DNA of 64,000 bases from an uncultured Oscillospiraceae bacterium (GTDB lineage: Bacteria > Bacillota > Clostridia > Oscillospirales > Oscillospiraceae). Below the pieces are notes generated by a model, which was not told the origin of the DNA, did no database searches, and was given only the letters and a program-made list of their open reading frames with translations. The stretch covers positions 1 to 64,000 of the forward strand of contig CAJUOT010000009.1 in assembly GCA_910588135.1 (NCBI GenBank), written 5' to 3'. Positions within the stretch are counted from its first letter, which is position 1. Every line of letters starts with the position of its first letter. Shown piece by piece: positions 25,785 through 34,257 of this stretch. A program made the position numbers and the translations under genes.

Positions 25785-26639
25785 TCAATCCGCCTTGCCT
25801 TTGTTGCGGGCGCGCCACTCCCGGGGAGAGAGACCGTAGCGTTTTTTAAAGGCGCGGGAAAAGTGAAGCTGGTTGGGATAGCCGCACATCACGGAGATAT
25901 CCCCGATGGGGCTCCTGGTGGTCTTCATCAGCTCCGCGGCCTTGGACAGGCGCAGGCGGATCAGGAATTCCTGGGGCGGACAGCCCGCCACATCCTTGAA
26001 GAGCTTGCTGAAATAGCTGCGGTTGAGCTTGCAGACGTCCGCGATTTCTTCCACCGTGAGCTCCCGCTGGTAGTTGTGCTCCATATAGGTGACGGCTTCC
26101 TGAATGTAGAAGTCCTGAAGACGGGTGCCGTGGAGCTCCCGCCGGGTGGCGGAGGACTGGATCAGCCCGTCCAGGAACAGGCAGAGGTGGCCGATGAGAT
26201 TCAGGGGGGATGCGGCGGAGTGGTTGGCGATGTACAGCATAGGTTGTTCCACCTGGGCGGCCAGAGCGGGACTTCTGGACTGGTAGATGGGCTGGGAAGC
26301 GCCCAGGCCCGCCTCGTTGAGATACTGCTCCGCCCGCAGGCCGTCAAACTCCAGCCAGACATATTTCCACGGCTTATGCTTGTCGGCGCAGTAGGTGTTC
26401 ACCAGCCCGGGACAGATGAGAAAGCCCTGCTCCGCCCCCAGGTTATACCGCCGGGTCACGCCGTCCGGGCCGTTGGCGTCCAGATACCCCTGGCCGGATA
26501 TGATGTAGTGGAAGAGAAAGTGGTTGCGCACAAAGGGCCCGAAGGAGTGCAGCGGCGCGCACTGCTCCCACCCGTACTGGAACAGCCGGAAATCCAGAAA
26601 ATTCTCATTGGGAAATACGGAGAAAGAGAAATCGTCCAT
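25785..26639 (-). CDS. AraC family regulator (MsmR/RafR-like)
   Basis: 284 residues. The N-terminal 160 residues are an AraC-type cupin sensor (HYIISGQGYLDANGP). The C-terminal 100 residues hold the double helix-turn-helix, with LTVEEIADVCKLNRSYFSKLFK and the signature ISVMCGYPNQLHFSRAFKKRYGLSP. It lies next to and convergent with the alpha-galactosidase, so it probably activates the alpha-galactoside importer and GH36 gene in response to melibiose or raffinose. Confidence 0.92.
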   Translation of the reverse strand: MDDFSFSVFPNENFLDFRLFQYGWEQCAPLHSFGPFVRNHFLFHYIISGQGYLDANGPDGVTRRYNLGAEQGFLICPGLVNTYCADKHKPWKYVWLEFDGLRAEQYLNEAGLGASQPIYQSRSPALAAQVEQPMLYIANHSAASPLNLIGHLCLFLDGLIQSSATRRELHGTRLQDFYIQEAVTYMEHNYQRELTVEEIADVCKLNRSYFSKLFKDVAGCPPQEFLIRLRLSKAAELMKTTRSPIGDISVMCGYPNQLHFSRAFKKRYGLSPREWRARNKGKAD

Positions 26640-26664
26640 GCCTGTGTCCCCCTATGCGGCGGTA

Positions 26665-27120
26665 TTATGCCAAACCGGCCTTCTGCCCCAGGCAACAAAA
26701 GCCATAGGCAGGGAGCTGGAGGCTTTGCAGGATGTGCTTTTCCCCGGAGAGCAGGCCGGTGAACTCCACCGGGTCGTGGGCGGCGGCGGTCTTGTCCTCC
26801 GGGATGAAGCTGAACACGCCGATGAGCTTCTGCCCGTCCCAATACCGCCTGATGGCCAGCGCCCCGCCGTCTCCGGTGTCCAGCGTCCGCACGTCCGTCC
26901 GAGCCCTTTTCGCCCATTCGTGGTCCTGACTAGTGTGGTTCATCACGAAGTCCATGCACCGGCTGACGCCCTCTTTGCGGCAGGCCTGGGCCAGCTTCTC
27001 CAGATCCTCCATGGCGCCCAAACTGGGCCGCGCCGTCCGCAAGTCGGCCACGGCGCAGCCGCAGCTTCTCCAGGTGCCGCCCCAGACGGGTCTGGAACAG
27101 GGCGGCTTCCTTTTTGCCAT
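26665..27120 (-). pseudogene. Internally deleted copy of the amylosucrase-family gene
   Basis: The frame retains three separated blocks of the intact enzyme at 5685. The start at 27120 matches the first about 20 codons at DNA level, but with one base lost in the A-run, so the frame is shifted. After a first deletion (about residues 23-118 of the intact protein) come AVADLRTARPSLGAMEDLEKL and DFVMNHTSQDHEWAK. After a second deletion of about 1.1 kb (about residues 168-540) comes the C-terminus (RYWDGQKLIGVF, LLSGEKHILQSLQLPAYGF). Nucleophile, acid/base and HDD motifs are all lost, so it cannot be active. It lies beside the alpha-galactoside genes, where sucrose would be released from raffinose. 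Confidence 0.9.
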
Positions 27121-27162
27121 AGGTTATGCCCCTTGCCTGATTTGTTTGCGCTGCCGCCCCGG

Positions 27163-28953
27163 TCAGCCGAACTGACTGGCGTACAGCCTGTAATAAAACC
27201 CCTTTTGCAGCATGAGCGCCTCATGGGTGCCCTGTTCCACCACGTCGCCATGGTTCACCACCAGAATGTGGTCGGCATTCTGAATGGTGGACAGGCGGTG
27301 GGCGATGACAAAGCAGGTTTTGCCCGCCATGAGAGAGCGGATGGCTTTCTGCACCTGCCGCTCGGTGTTGGTGTCCACGTTGGAGGTCGCCTCGTCCAAG
27401 ATCAGCATATTGGTGTCGTAGAGCATAGCCCGGGCGATGGTGAGCAGCTGCTTCTGTCCTTTGGAGATGTTGCCGCCGTCCTCGCTGATTATGGTGTGGT
27501 AGCCCTGGGGCAGGCGCATGATGTAGCTGTGGATGCGGGCGGCTTTGGCGGCGGCCACCACCTCCTCCATGGTGGCGCCCTCCTTGCCGTAGGCGATGTT
27601 GTCGAAGATGGTGCCCCGGAATACCCAGGTGTCCTGAAGCACCATGGCATAGCTCCGGCGCAGGGAGTCCATGGTGTAGGTCCGGTTTTCCCTTCCGTCC
27701 ACATGGATGCGGCCCCCGTCCGGGTCGTAGAACCGCATGAGCAGGTTAATGATAGTGGTTTTGCCCGCCCCGGTGGGGCCTACGATGGCGATGGTCTGCC
27801 CGGGCTTGGCCTCGAAATTCAGATGGTGGAGGACGGTTTTGCCCGGCTCGTAGCCGAAGCTGACCTCCTCTGAGCGGACGTGCCCGCGGCAGCCGTTCAG
27901 CTCCGCCGCGCCGTAAATGTCCTTGACCTCCTCGGGTTCGTCCAGCAGGCGGAACACCCGCTCCGAGGCGGCCAGGGCGGAGAAGATCTCGTTGACAATG
28001 TTGGAAATCTCATTGATGGGCCCGGAGAATTTCCGGGAGTAGAGCACAAAAGAGGAGATCTGCTCCAAGCCCACCAGCCCGAGCATATAGAGGATGGAAC
28101 CGCCGGTGCCGATGGCGGCCAGCCCCAGATTGGAGATCATGCCGACGGTGGGGCCCATGGTCATGCCCATGCTGTCCGCGTCCCGGTAGGCTTTGGCGGC
28201 GGCGCGGTTGATTTCGCTGAAGTCCCGGCAGACCCGGTCCTCCTGGGCATAGGCCAGAATGGTGCGCTGGCCGGTGAACATCTCCTCGGCAAAGCCGTTC
28301 ATGGCGCCGTAGGCGGCGGAACGCCTGGCGTAGAGGGGGCGCGTCTTCCTCCCCATGGCCCGGGTAAACAGGACAGAGGCGGGGATGGTGGCCGCCATGC
28401 ACAGCACCAGGGGAAGGGAGATGGCGCACATCATGAGGAAGCTGCCCGCCACTGTCACAGTGCTGGTGACGATCTGAATCACATCGGTGGACAGGCTGGT
28501 GCACACCACGTCCACGTCATAGCTCACCCGGCTGATAATGTCTCCGGCCTGGTGCTGGTCAAAGTAGCCCACCGGGAGGGTCATCAGCTTGTTGAACACA
28601 TCCCGCCGCATATTCCGGGCCACCCGGCGGCCCACCCGCATCATGCCGATGCTCACCAGAAAGCTCATGACGCTGCCCCCCGCGTAGCACACCAGCATCA
28701 GCAGGGCATAGTGTCCGACGGCCTCCAGGTCCACGCGGCCGGGGCCGAGCTGGCAGCCCGCTTCCACCACGCCGATGGCCTTCCCGGCGAACCGCGGGCC
28801 CAGCAGGTTGCCGGTGTTGCTCAGCAGGGTGCAGGCCAGAAACAGCAGCACCCACCAGCGGTATTCCATCAGGTAGCGGAGGATGCGCCGCAGCGCGCCC
28901 TTCGCGTCTCGGGGCTTGGCCTTGGGTCCACCCCGGTCACCCGGCCCTGGCAT
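27163..28953 (-). CDS. ABC exporter half-transporter with catalytic NBD
   Basis: 596 residues: about 30 charged residues, six membrane spans (about 30-330), then an ATPase domain with Walker A GPTGAGKTT, signature ISKGQKQLL (a variant of LSGGQ), Walker B MLILDEAT with the catalytic Glu intact, and the H-loop His in VIAHRLS. It follows its partner gene by 38 bases. Together they form a type IV heterodimeric exporter of the BmrCD/TM287-288 kind. The substrate may be a drug, lipid or peptide. Confidence 0.93.
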   Translation of the reverse strand: MPGPGDRGGPKAKPRDAKGALRRILRYLMEYRWWVLLFLACTLLSNTGNLLGPRFAGKAIGVVEAGCQLGPGRVDLEAVGHYALLMLVCYAGGSVMSFLVSIGMMRVGRRVARNMRRDVFNKLMTLPVGYFDQHQAGDIISRVSYDVDVVCTSLSTDVIQIVTSTVTVAGSFLMMCAISLPLVLCMAATIPASVLFTRAMGRKTRPLYARRSAAYGAMNGFAEEMFTGQRTILAYAQEDRVCRDFSEINRAAAKAYRDADSMGMTMGPTVGMISNLGLAAIGTGGSILYMLGLVGLEQISSFVLYSRKFSGPINEISNIVNEIFSALAASERVFRLLDEPEEVKDIYGAAELNGCRGHVRSEEVSFGYEPGKTVLHHLNFEAKPGQTIAIVGPTGAGKTTIINLLMRFYDPDGGRIHVDGRENRTYTMDSLRRSYAMVLQDTWVFRGTIFDNIAYGKEGATMEEVVAAAKAARIHSYIMRLPQGYHTIISEDGGNISKGQKQLLTIARAMLYDTNMLILDEATSNVDTNTERQVQKAIRSLMAGKTCFVIAHRLSTIQNADHILVVNHGDVVEQGTHEALMLQKGFYYRLYASQFG

Positions 28954-28991
28954 ATGCCTTCACGTCCTCTCTGCGGCGCCGGCCGTCCCGT

Positions 28992-30752
28992 TCAGGAAAG
29001 CGCGTCGCCCATCTGAATCTGATATGTATCCCGGTAAGCGGGGCAGGTTTCCAGCAGCTCCTCGTGGGTGCCATACCCCACGCACCGGCCGTTGTCCATC
29101 ACCAGGATGCGGGTCATGCCCATGATGGAGCTGACCCGCTGGGCCACCATGATGAGGGTGGCGTCCCCGTGGCGGTCCCGGATGGCGCGGCGCATGGCGG
29201 CGTCGGTGGCATAGTCCAGGGCGGAGGAGCTGTCGTCCAGAACCAGAATCTCGGGCCTGCCCGCCAGAGCCCGGGCCACCAGGAGCCGCTGCTTCTGTCC
29301 GCCGGACAGGTTGGCCCCCTTGATGGCGGCCTGATGGTCCGGGCCGTCCTCCAGCGCGTCGATGTACTCCGCGGCCATGGCGTCCTCAATGGCGGCGCGG
29401 AATGCTCTGCCGCTGATGTCCCGGCCAAACCGGATGTTTTCCCGGAGGGTGTCCTGGAACACCATGTCGTTCTGGAAGCACACGCCGAACTTTTTCCGCA
29501 GTTCGTCTTTTTCGTAGGCCCGCACGTCCCGTCCCTCCACGAACACCCCGCCAGCCTGCGCGTCGTAAAACCCCATGAGCAGGGAGACGATGGTGCTTTT
29601 TCCGCAGCCGGTGGGACCGATGACGCCCAGGCTCTCCCCCCGCTCCAGGATGAAGCTGATATCGGTGAGGGCCTTTTCCCGCGCCTCCCCGGCAAAGCCG
29701 GAGGCATCGCCGGGGGAGTCTCCGCCGTAGCTGAAGCAGACGTGCTCAAAGCGGATGAAGCCCCCGCCGGAGGGGGTGAGGGCGGCGCTGGCTGGAATGG
29801 AGCGCCGGCCGGTTTCGGCCCGGAGAACTTGGTCGATGCGGTCGGCGCTGGCCCCGGCCTTGCTCATGGTCATAAAAATGCGGGACAGCCCCATAATGCC
29901 CATGGTAATCATGTTGAAATAGGTGAGGAACGCCAGGATCACGCCCGGTTCCATCACCCCGGCGTTCACCCGCCGGGCCCCCAGCACCACCACCAGGGTG
30001 AGCCCCCCGTTGAGACACAGCTGCATGAGGGGGGAGGGGATGGCCATGACAGTGCCTGCGGCAATGTCGCAGTCCGTCATGTCCTGGTTGGCCCGGGAGA
30101 ACCGGCGCTTTTCGTACTCTGTTTTGGACAGGGCTTTCACCACGCGGATGCCGGTGATGTTCTCCCGCATGACCCGGACCACCGCGTCCAGCCGCCGCTG
30201 CACCTGGTTGTACATGGGCAGGCCCTTGGCGGACACCACGAATACCACAAGGATGAGCACCGGGAGCATGGCCACCAGGACCAGGGCCAGGGAGGCGTCC
30301 ATCACCAGGGACACGCATACGCCGCCCACCAGCAGCATGGGCGCCCGGACGCACAGGGTCTGGAACTGCTGGGCGGCCGATTGGACGTTGTAGCTGTCGC
30401 TGGTCATGCGGCTGATGAGGGAGGGCAGGCCGAACGCGTCAAACTGGCTGCCGGACAGATTGGCGGTTTTGGAGAACAGGGCCTGCCGGATATCATAGCT
30501 CACGTTGTGGGCGTTGCGCACCGCCCGCCGGTTGGCGCACACGTTGAGCTGGCGGCACACCACCGCGACGGCGAACATCACCAGCCCCCACAGCACCGCC
30601 AGGCGCAGGTTGCCCAGGGGGGCCACATCGTCGATGATATGCTCCAGAATATAGGGCAGCAGCAGCTCCGTCACAGTGGCGGCCAGCTTGATGAGAATGC
30701 ACGTGAGCACGGCCCCTTGATAGCGGCCCATGGCCCGGGCGATCAGCCGCAT
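28992..30752 (-). CDS. ABC exporter half-transporter with degenerate NBD
   Basis: 586 residues from the ATG at 30752, where the protein takes on typical exporter character (MRLIARAMGRYQGAVL). An in-frame GTG at 30833 would add 27 poorly hydrophobic residues, and the ribosome sites of both starts are weak. It has six membrane spans, then Walker A GPTGCGKST, signature LSGGQKQRLLVARAL, and Walker B ILVLDDSSSALD in which Asp replaces the catalytic Glu. This is the usual asymmetry of heterodimeric ABC exporters: this subunit's own Walker B is catalytically weak while its partner at 27163 carries the consensus Glu. It is first in a two-gene operon. Confidence 0.88.
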   Translation of the reverse strand: MRLIARAMGRYQGAVLTCILIKLAATVTELLLPYILEHIIDDVAPLGNLRLAVLWGLVMFAVAVVCRQLNVCANRRAVRNAHNVSYDIRQALFSKTANLSGSQFDAFGLPSLISRMTSDSYNVQSAAQQFQTLCVRAPMLLVGGVCVSLVMDASLALVLVAMLPVLILVVFVVSAKGLPMYNQVQRRLDAVVRVMRENITGIRVVKALSKTEYEKRRFSRANQDMTDCDIAAGTVMAIPSPLMQLCLNGGLTLVVVLGARRVNAGVMEPGVILAFLTYFNMITMGIMGLSRIFMTMSKAGASADRIDQVLRAETGRRSIPASAALTPSGGGFIRFEHVCFSYGGDSPGDASGFAGEAREKALTDISFILERGESLGVIGPTGCGKSTIVSLLMGFYDAQAGGVFVEGRDVRAYEKDELRKKFGVCFQNDMVFQDTLRENIRFGRDISGRAFRAAIEDAMAAEYIDALEDGPDHQAAIKGANLSGGQKQRLLVARALAGRPEILVLDDSSSALDYATDAAMRRAIRDRHGDATLIMVAQRVSSIMGMTRILVMDNGRCVGYGTHEELLETCPAYRDTYQIQMGDALS

Positions 30753-30922
30753 GGGTGCCCGTGCCGGACCTGCCCGCCTGTCTGAAGATCCAAGACAGCT
30801 CCCCCCTTTACGCGAAAATAAGTCAGCTATCACAGTGTATCAGGCGGTATCCCGAATGTCAAGGCGCCCCGGCGCTTCCCCCGCGCAGTTCCGGCGGCGG
30901 GGGACGGCGCTGGAAACAGGTG

Positions 30923-30951
30923 TTGACAACGGGAGAAAAATAGGATATAAA
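30923..30951 (+). promoter_or_regulatory. Promoter of the riboswitch-controlled Na/Pi gene
   Basis: A perfect TTGACA (30923-30928), 17-bp spacer, TATAAA (30946-30951). Transcription would begin at about 30958, exactly at the first base of the aptamer's P1 stem. Confidence 0.85.
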
Positions 30952-30957
30952 GGGAGT

Positions 30958-31051
30958 GCAAAGGGAGTAGCTTGCACGGGTGCACCCGTGTTTGTTGGGC
31001 CGTCAATACGATCTTGAGATCCGGCCCAATGATGAAAAAGCGAGACTTTGC
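30958..31051 (+). ncRNA. yybP-ykoY manganese riboswitch aptamer
   Basis: The 94-nt segment opens with P1 GCAAAG (30958-30963), which pairs with CTTTGC (31046-31051). The conserved L1 strand GGGAGTAGC follows P1 and the facing GCGAGA precedes its 3' strand. The second conserved region CCGTCAATACGATC...GATCCGGCC is present at 30999-31025. The intervening helix CACGGGTG/CACCCGTG is a perfect hairpin. These are the hallmark elements of the yybP-ykoY class, which senses Mn2+. Its P1 3' strand is shared with the 5' arm of the following terminator, so ligand binding should favour read-through. Confidence 0.9.
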
Positions 31052-31082
31052 TGTCAAAACGACAGCAAAGCCTCGCTTTTTT
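31035..31082 (+). terminator. Riboswitch expression-platform terminator
   Basis: Stem AAAAAGCGAG-A-CTTTGCTGTC (31035-31055) with GACAGCAAAG-C-CTCGCTTTTTT (31061-31082) and a 5-base loop. The 5' arm contains the aptamer's GCGAGACTTTGC strand, so aptamer P1 and terminator exclude each other. Prediction: on in high Mn2+, off in low. Confidence 0.9.
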
Positions 31083-31159
31083 CTGCCTGCTGCCATATAC
31101 TCCCTGTGCGGCGCGCTGCTTTGGCCCTGTCACACCACTTCGGAAAAGAGGAGATCAGA

Positions 31160-32785
31160 ATGACCATCGCGCAGCTATCCCTGTTTATTGCCCGGCTTCT
31201 GGCCGGTACGGGAGTGTTTCTGGTAGGGGTTCACCTGCTCACGGCCAACATTGAGCAGCTGGCCACGGAGAGAATCAAGGAGCTGTTCAGCCGGACTGCC
31301 GGCAGGCGGCTGGTCAATGTGGGGATTGGCGCTGCCGCCACCGCGCTGATTCAGAGCTCCGGCGTGACCACCGTGCTCATCGTTGGCTTTGTCAACGTAG
31401 GGGTGGTCAATCTCTATCAGGCCGCCGCCATGATTATGGGCGCCAACATCGGCACCACCGTCACCGCCCAGATCGCCGCCCTCAGCGCGTTTCCCGTCAC
31501 CACGTACCTCCAGGGGCTGGTGTTTGCCGGCATCATGATCTCTATGGTGTGCAAGCGGGACAGCTTGAAGAAAACCGGCCTTATCCTGGCGGGTCTGGGG
31601 CTCATTTTCATCGGGCTGGCGCTCATGTCCGATGTCATGAAGGCAAACCGGGACGCCATCCAGCACATTTTTGAGTCGGTGACCAACCCGCTCCTGCTGC
31701 TGCTCACAGGCGTCTTTCTCACGGCCCTGGTGCAGTCCAGCTCGGCGACCACCTCGGTCATCATTGCCATGTCGGTGGCGGGACTTACCATTGGCTCCGG
31801 CGGAAACGAGGTGCTGTATATCATTTTGGGAACCAACATCGGCTCCTGCGTCACCGCCCTCATGTCCTCGGCCACCGCCGGGGTGAGCGCCCGGCGGGCG
31901 GGGCTGATTCATTTGATGTTCAACACGATAGGTTCCGCCATCTTTTTCGCGGTGCTGCTGTTCTGGCCTGGGTTCATGGACATCACGTTTCGCCGGTGGT
32001 TTTCCGCTCCCGCCACCCAGATCGCCATGTTCCACACCTTTTTTAACGTTACGTGTACGGTGCTTTTCCTGCCTTTGTGCGGGTGGTTTGTCAAGACGGC
32101 GGAACTGCTGGTCCGGGGAAAACAGCCTCCGGTTGCGGGAACCTGCCTGGACGAGCGTATGCTCTCCTCCGCCTCGCTGGCCATCTCCCAGCTGGAAAAG
32201 GAGCTGGTCCGGCTGTCCGACACCGCCATGGAGGCTTTCCGCACCGGCTACCGCTCTTTCCGGGAGAAGGACGAAACTCTCATTGCGCCCACGCACCGGC
32301 TCATTGACCGGGCGGGGAGCATCAGCCAGGAGATGGTGAATTACCTCATCCGGCTGTCCGCACAGAGCAAGCTGGCAGACGAGCGCCCCATCTCCGATCT
32401 TCACAGTAATTTGGGGGATATCATGCGCATCGCTGAGATCGCGGACAATCTGACCAAGTATACCCGGCGCTCCATAGATGCCGGCCTGGATTTTTCCGGA
32501 GGCGTGCGGGAGGAGCTGGACGGTATGGCGGCCAGGGTGGAGGAGCTGTACGGCCTCACCAAGCGGGCGGTGCTGGGGCAGGATGCGGCCCTGGTGCCCG
32601 AGATCGACCGGGTGGAGGAGGAGATTGACGGCCTGCGCCGGCAGCTTATTGACCGCCATATCCAGCGGCTGAACGCGGGTGCGTACAGGGCTGAGTCCAG
32701 CGGGGTGTTCATCAATCTGGTGTCCAATCTGGAGAGGCTTGGGGACCATCTGACCTATATTGCGCATACGGTCCGGGAGAGGTAA
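31160..32785 (+). CDS. Na/Pi cotransporter family protein with C-terminal PhoU-like domain
   Basis: 541 residues from the ATG at 31160 (AGGAGATCAG upstream). Residues 5-300 contain two PF02690-type repeats with the QSS motifs of Na-phosphate cotransporters (TALIQSSGVTTVLIVGF and TALVQSSSATTSVIIAMS) and GANIGTTVTAQ / GTNIGSCVTAL. Residues 345-540 are helical, PhoU-like. Members move phosphate with Na+, and in bacteria may export it. The gene follows a manganese riboswitch and terminator, which is unusual for this family and suggests a role linked to Mn2+ or Mn-phosphate balance. It ends at a strong terminator and has no operon partner. Confidence 0.92.
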   Translation: MTIAQLSLFIARLLAGTGVFLVGVHLLTANIEQLATERIKELFSRTAGRRLVNVGIGAAATALIQSSGVTTVLIVGFVNVGVVNLYQAAAMIMGANIGTTVTAQIAALSAFPVTTYLQGLVFAGIMISMVCKRDSLKKTGLILAGLGLIFIGLALMSDVMKANRDAIQHIFESVTNPLLLLLTGVFLTALVQSSSATTSVIIAMSVAGLTIGSGGNEVLYIILGTNIGSCVTALMSSATAGVSARRAGLIHLMFNTIGSAIFFAVLLFWPGFMDITFRRWFSAPATQIAMFHTFFNVTCTVLFLPLCGWFVKTAELLVRGKQPPVAGTCLDERMLSSASLAISQLEKELVRLSDTAMEAFRTGYRSFREKDETLIAPTHRLIDRAGSISQEMVNYLIRLSAQSKLADERPISDLHSNLGDIMRIAEIADNLTKYTRRSIDAGLDFSGGVREELDGMAARVEELYGLTKRAVLGQDAALVPEIDRVEEEIDGLRRQLIDRHIQRLNAGAYRAESSGVFINLVSNLERLGDHLTYIAHTVRER

Positions 32786-32800
32786 CGAAGGACAGGATGC

Positions 32801-32846
32801 AAAAAGCGCGCAGTACCGGCTTTTCCGCCGGTGCTGCACGCTTTTT
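32801..32846. terminator. Bidirectional terminator
   Basis: Stem AAAAAGCG..GCAG.ACCGGC paired with GCCGGT.GCTGC..CGCTTTTT, with A and T tracts at both ends. It separates the convergent Na/Pi and UPF0597 genes. Confidence 0.85.
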
Positions 32847-32872
32847 CAGACCTCTTTTTTCAGAGAAGAGCG

Positions 32873-34147
32873 TCAGCAGCCCTCCACCATGATGCTGATG
32901 ATCTCCCGGTCAGTGCCCGCCATGCCGTCCCGGGCTAGGCGGCCCACGTTGCGGATGGTGTTCTCCACGCCCTTCACCACAATTCCGTCCCCGCCATAGA
33001 ACTGGGCGCCGTGGCGCTGCATCTGCCAGCCCAGCAGCCCGGCCTCCACGGCAGAGGCGATCTTGGCCGCGCAGCTGGCCTTGGCCCCGTCGCAGATCAT
33101 GCCGGAGTTGATGGCCACCGCGTTGACGATGGTGTGGGCGATCTCATCCGCCTTTCCGCCGTAGAGGTAGGCAATGCCCGCCCCGGCGCCGCACCCGGCG
33201 CTGGTGGCCCCGCAGTAGGCGGACAGCCGCCCGATGCCTGTTTTCAGGTGGATGGTCACCAGGTTGGCCACTGCCAGCGCCCGGTACAGAGTATCCTGTC
33301 TGACGCCCAGCTCCTCTGCGTACACGATCACCGGAAGAGAGGCGGTCATCCCCTGGTTGCCGCTGCCCGAATTGATGACCACCGGTAGCTCACAGCCGCT
33401 CATCCGGGCGTCGGACCCGGCTGCGGCGTAAGCTTTGGCCCGGTTGTGGGGGGCGTCCCCGTAAGCATCCAGCAGAATCTTCCCGATCCCCGCGCCCCAC
33501 GCGCCCCGCAGTCCCTCTTCCGCGATGGCCCGGTTCAGGCTGATCTGGCGGTCCAGAACCGCTTTGATGTGGGAAACCTCCACTGTGTCGGCAAATTCCA
33601 CAATGCCCTCCACAGTGAGCAAGGCGCGGTTTGGCCCTGCCGTTCCGGCGCCTTCTGCGCAGGCTCGCGCCTGAAGGGCTTCCCCGTCCCGCTCCACCCG
33701 GACCACATTGGTGTGGCCCCCGGCAATGCGCACGGAGGCGGTGTGCCCCGCCGCCGCCACAGCGATCTGGATGTCGAAGATGAACCCGCTGTCGGCGGGG
33801 ACCACGGAGATAGGGGTGTTATCCAGATAGGATTTGATATCCGGGAGCTGTCTGTCCTCCACGGCGGACAGCACCTCCAGCTCCCGCCCCGCGTCCCCCG
33901 CCGCAATGCCTGCGGCCGCGGCGGCTGCAATGCCCCGCAGGCCTCCGGTGTGGGGGACCACCACGCTTTTCACGTTCTTGATGATGTTGGCGCTCACCCG
34001 GATATCCACTTGTTCCGGCAGCAGGCCCAGGGTCTGGCGGGCCAGGGCGGCGGCGTAGGCCACGGCGATGGGCTCGGTGCAGCCCATGGCGGGCACCAGC
34101 TCCTCCCGCAGAATATCCACGCAGGCGCGATATAACGTTTGCTCCAT
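32873..34147 (-). CDS. UPF0597 family protein, L-cysteine desulfidase / serine dehydratase alpha-like (CyuA/YhaM)
   Basis: 424 residues, typical for the family. FeS-cluster and substrate motifs are present: MGCTEP with Cys23, NIIKNVKSVVVPHTGG, GSGNQGMTASLP, SAYCGATSAGCGAG and GMICDGAKASC. Relatives degrade L-cysteine to pyruvate, ammonia and sulfide with an oxygen-labile 4Fe-4S cluster. No cysteine importer lies beside it. The LysR regulator 110 bases upstream runs in the same direction. Confidence 0.88.
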   Translation of the reverse strand: MEQTLYRACVDILREELVPAMGCTEPIAVAYAAALARQTLGLLPEQVDIRVSANIIKNVKSVVVPHTGGLRGIAAAAAAGIAAGDAGRELEVLSAVEDRQLPDIKSYLDNTPISVVPADSGFIFDIQIAVAAAGHTASVRIAGGHTNVVRVERDGEALQARACAEGAGTAGPNRALLTVEGIVEFADTVEVSHIKAVLDRQISLNRAIAEEGLRGAWGAGIGKILLDAYGDAPHNRAKAYAAAGSDARMSGCELPVVINSGSGNQGMTASLPVIVYAEELGVRQDTLYRALAVANLVTIHLKTGIGRLSAYCGATSAGCGAGAGIAYLYGGKADEIAHTIVNAVAINSGMICDGAKASCAAKIASAVEAGLLGWQMQRHGAQFYGGDGIVVKGVENTIRNVGRLARDGMAGTDREIISIMVEGC

Positions 34148-34257
34148 ACCGGCTTCCCTCCAGCAAAAATGTTCAGGTGCACACCGTGTTTGCGTTCATA
34201 CCGGGGCGAAAGCGCCGCCCTAGGCAGGCGGGGCAGGCCCCCGGTTTCCGCCGCTGG

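Noticed and set aside
28992..30833. Longer start (GTG at 30833) for the second ABC exporter gene
   Set aside because: The extra 27 residues are not exporter-like. The true start remains uncertain because neither option has a strong ribosome site.
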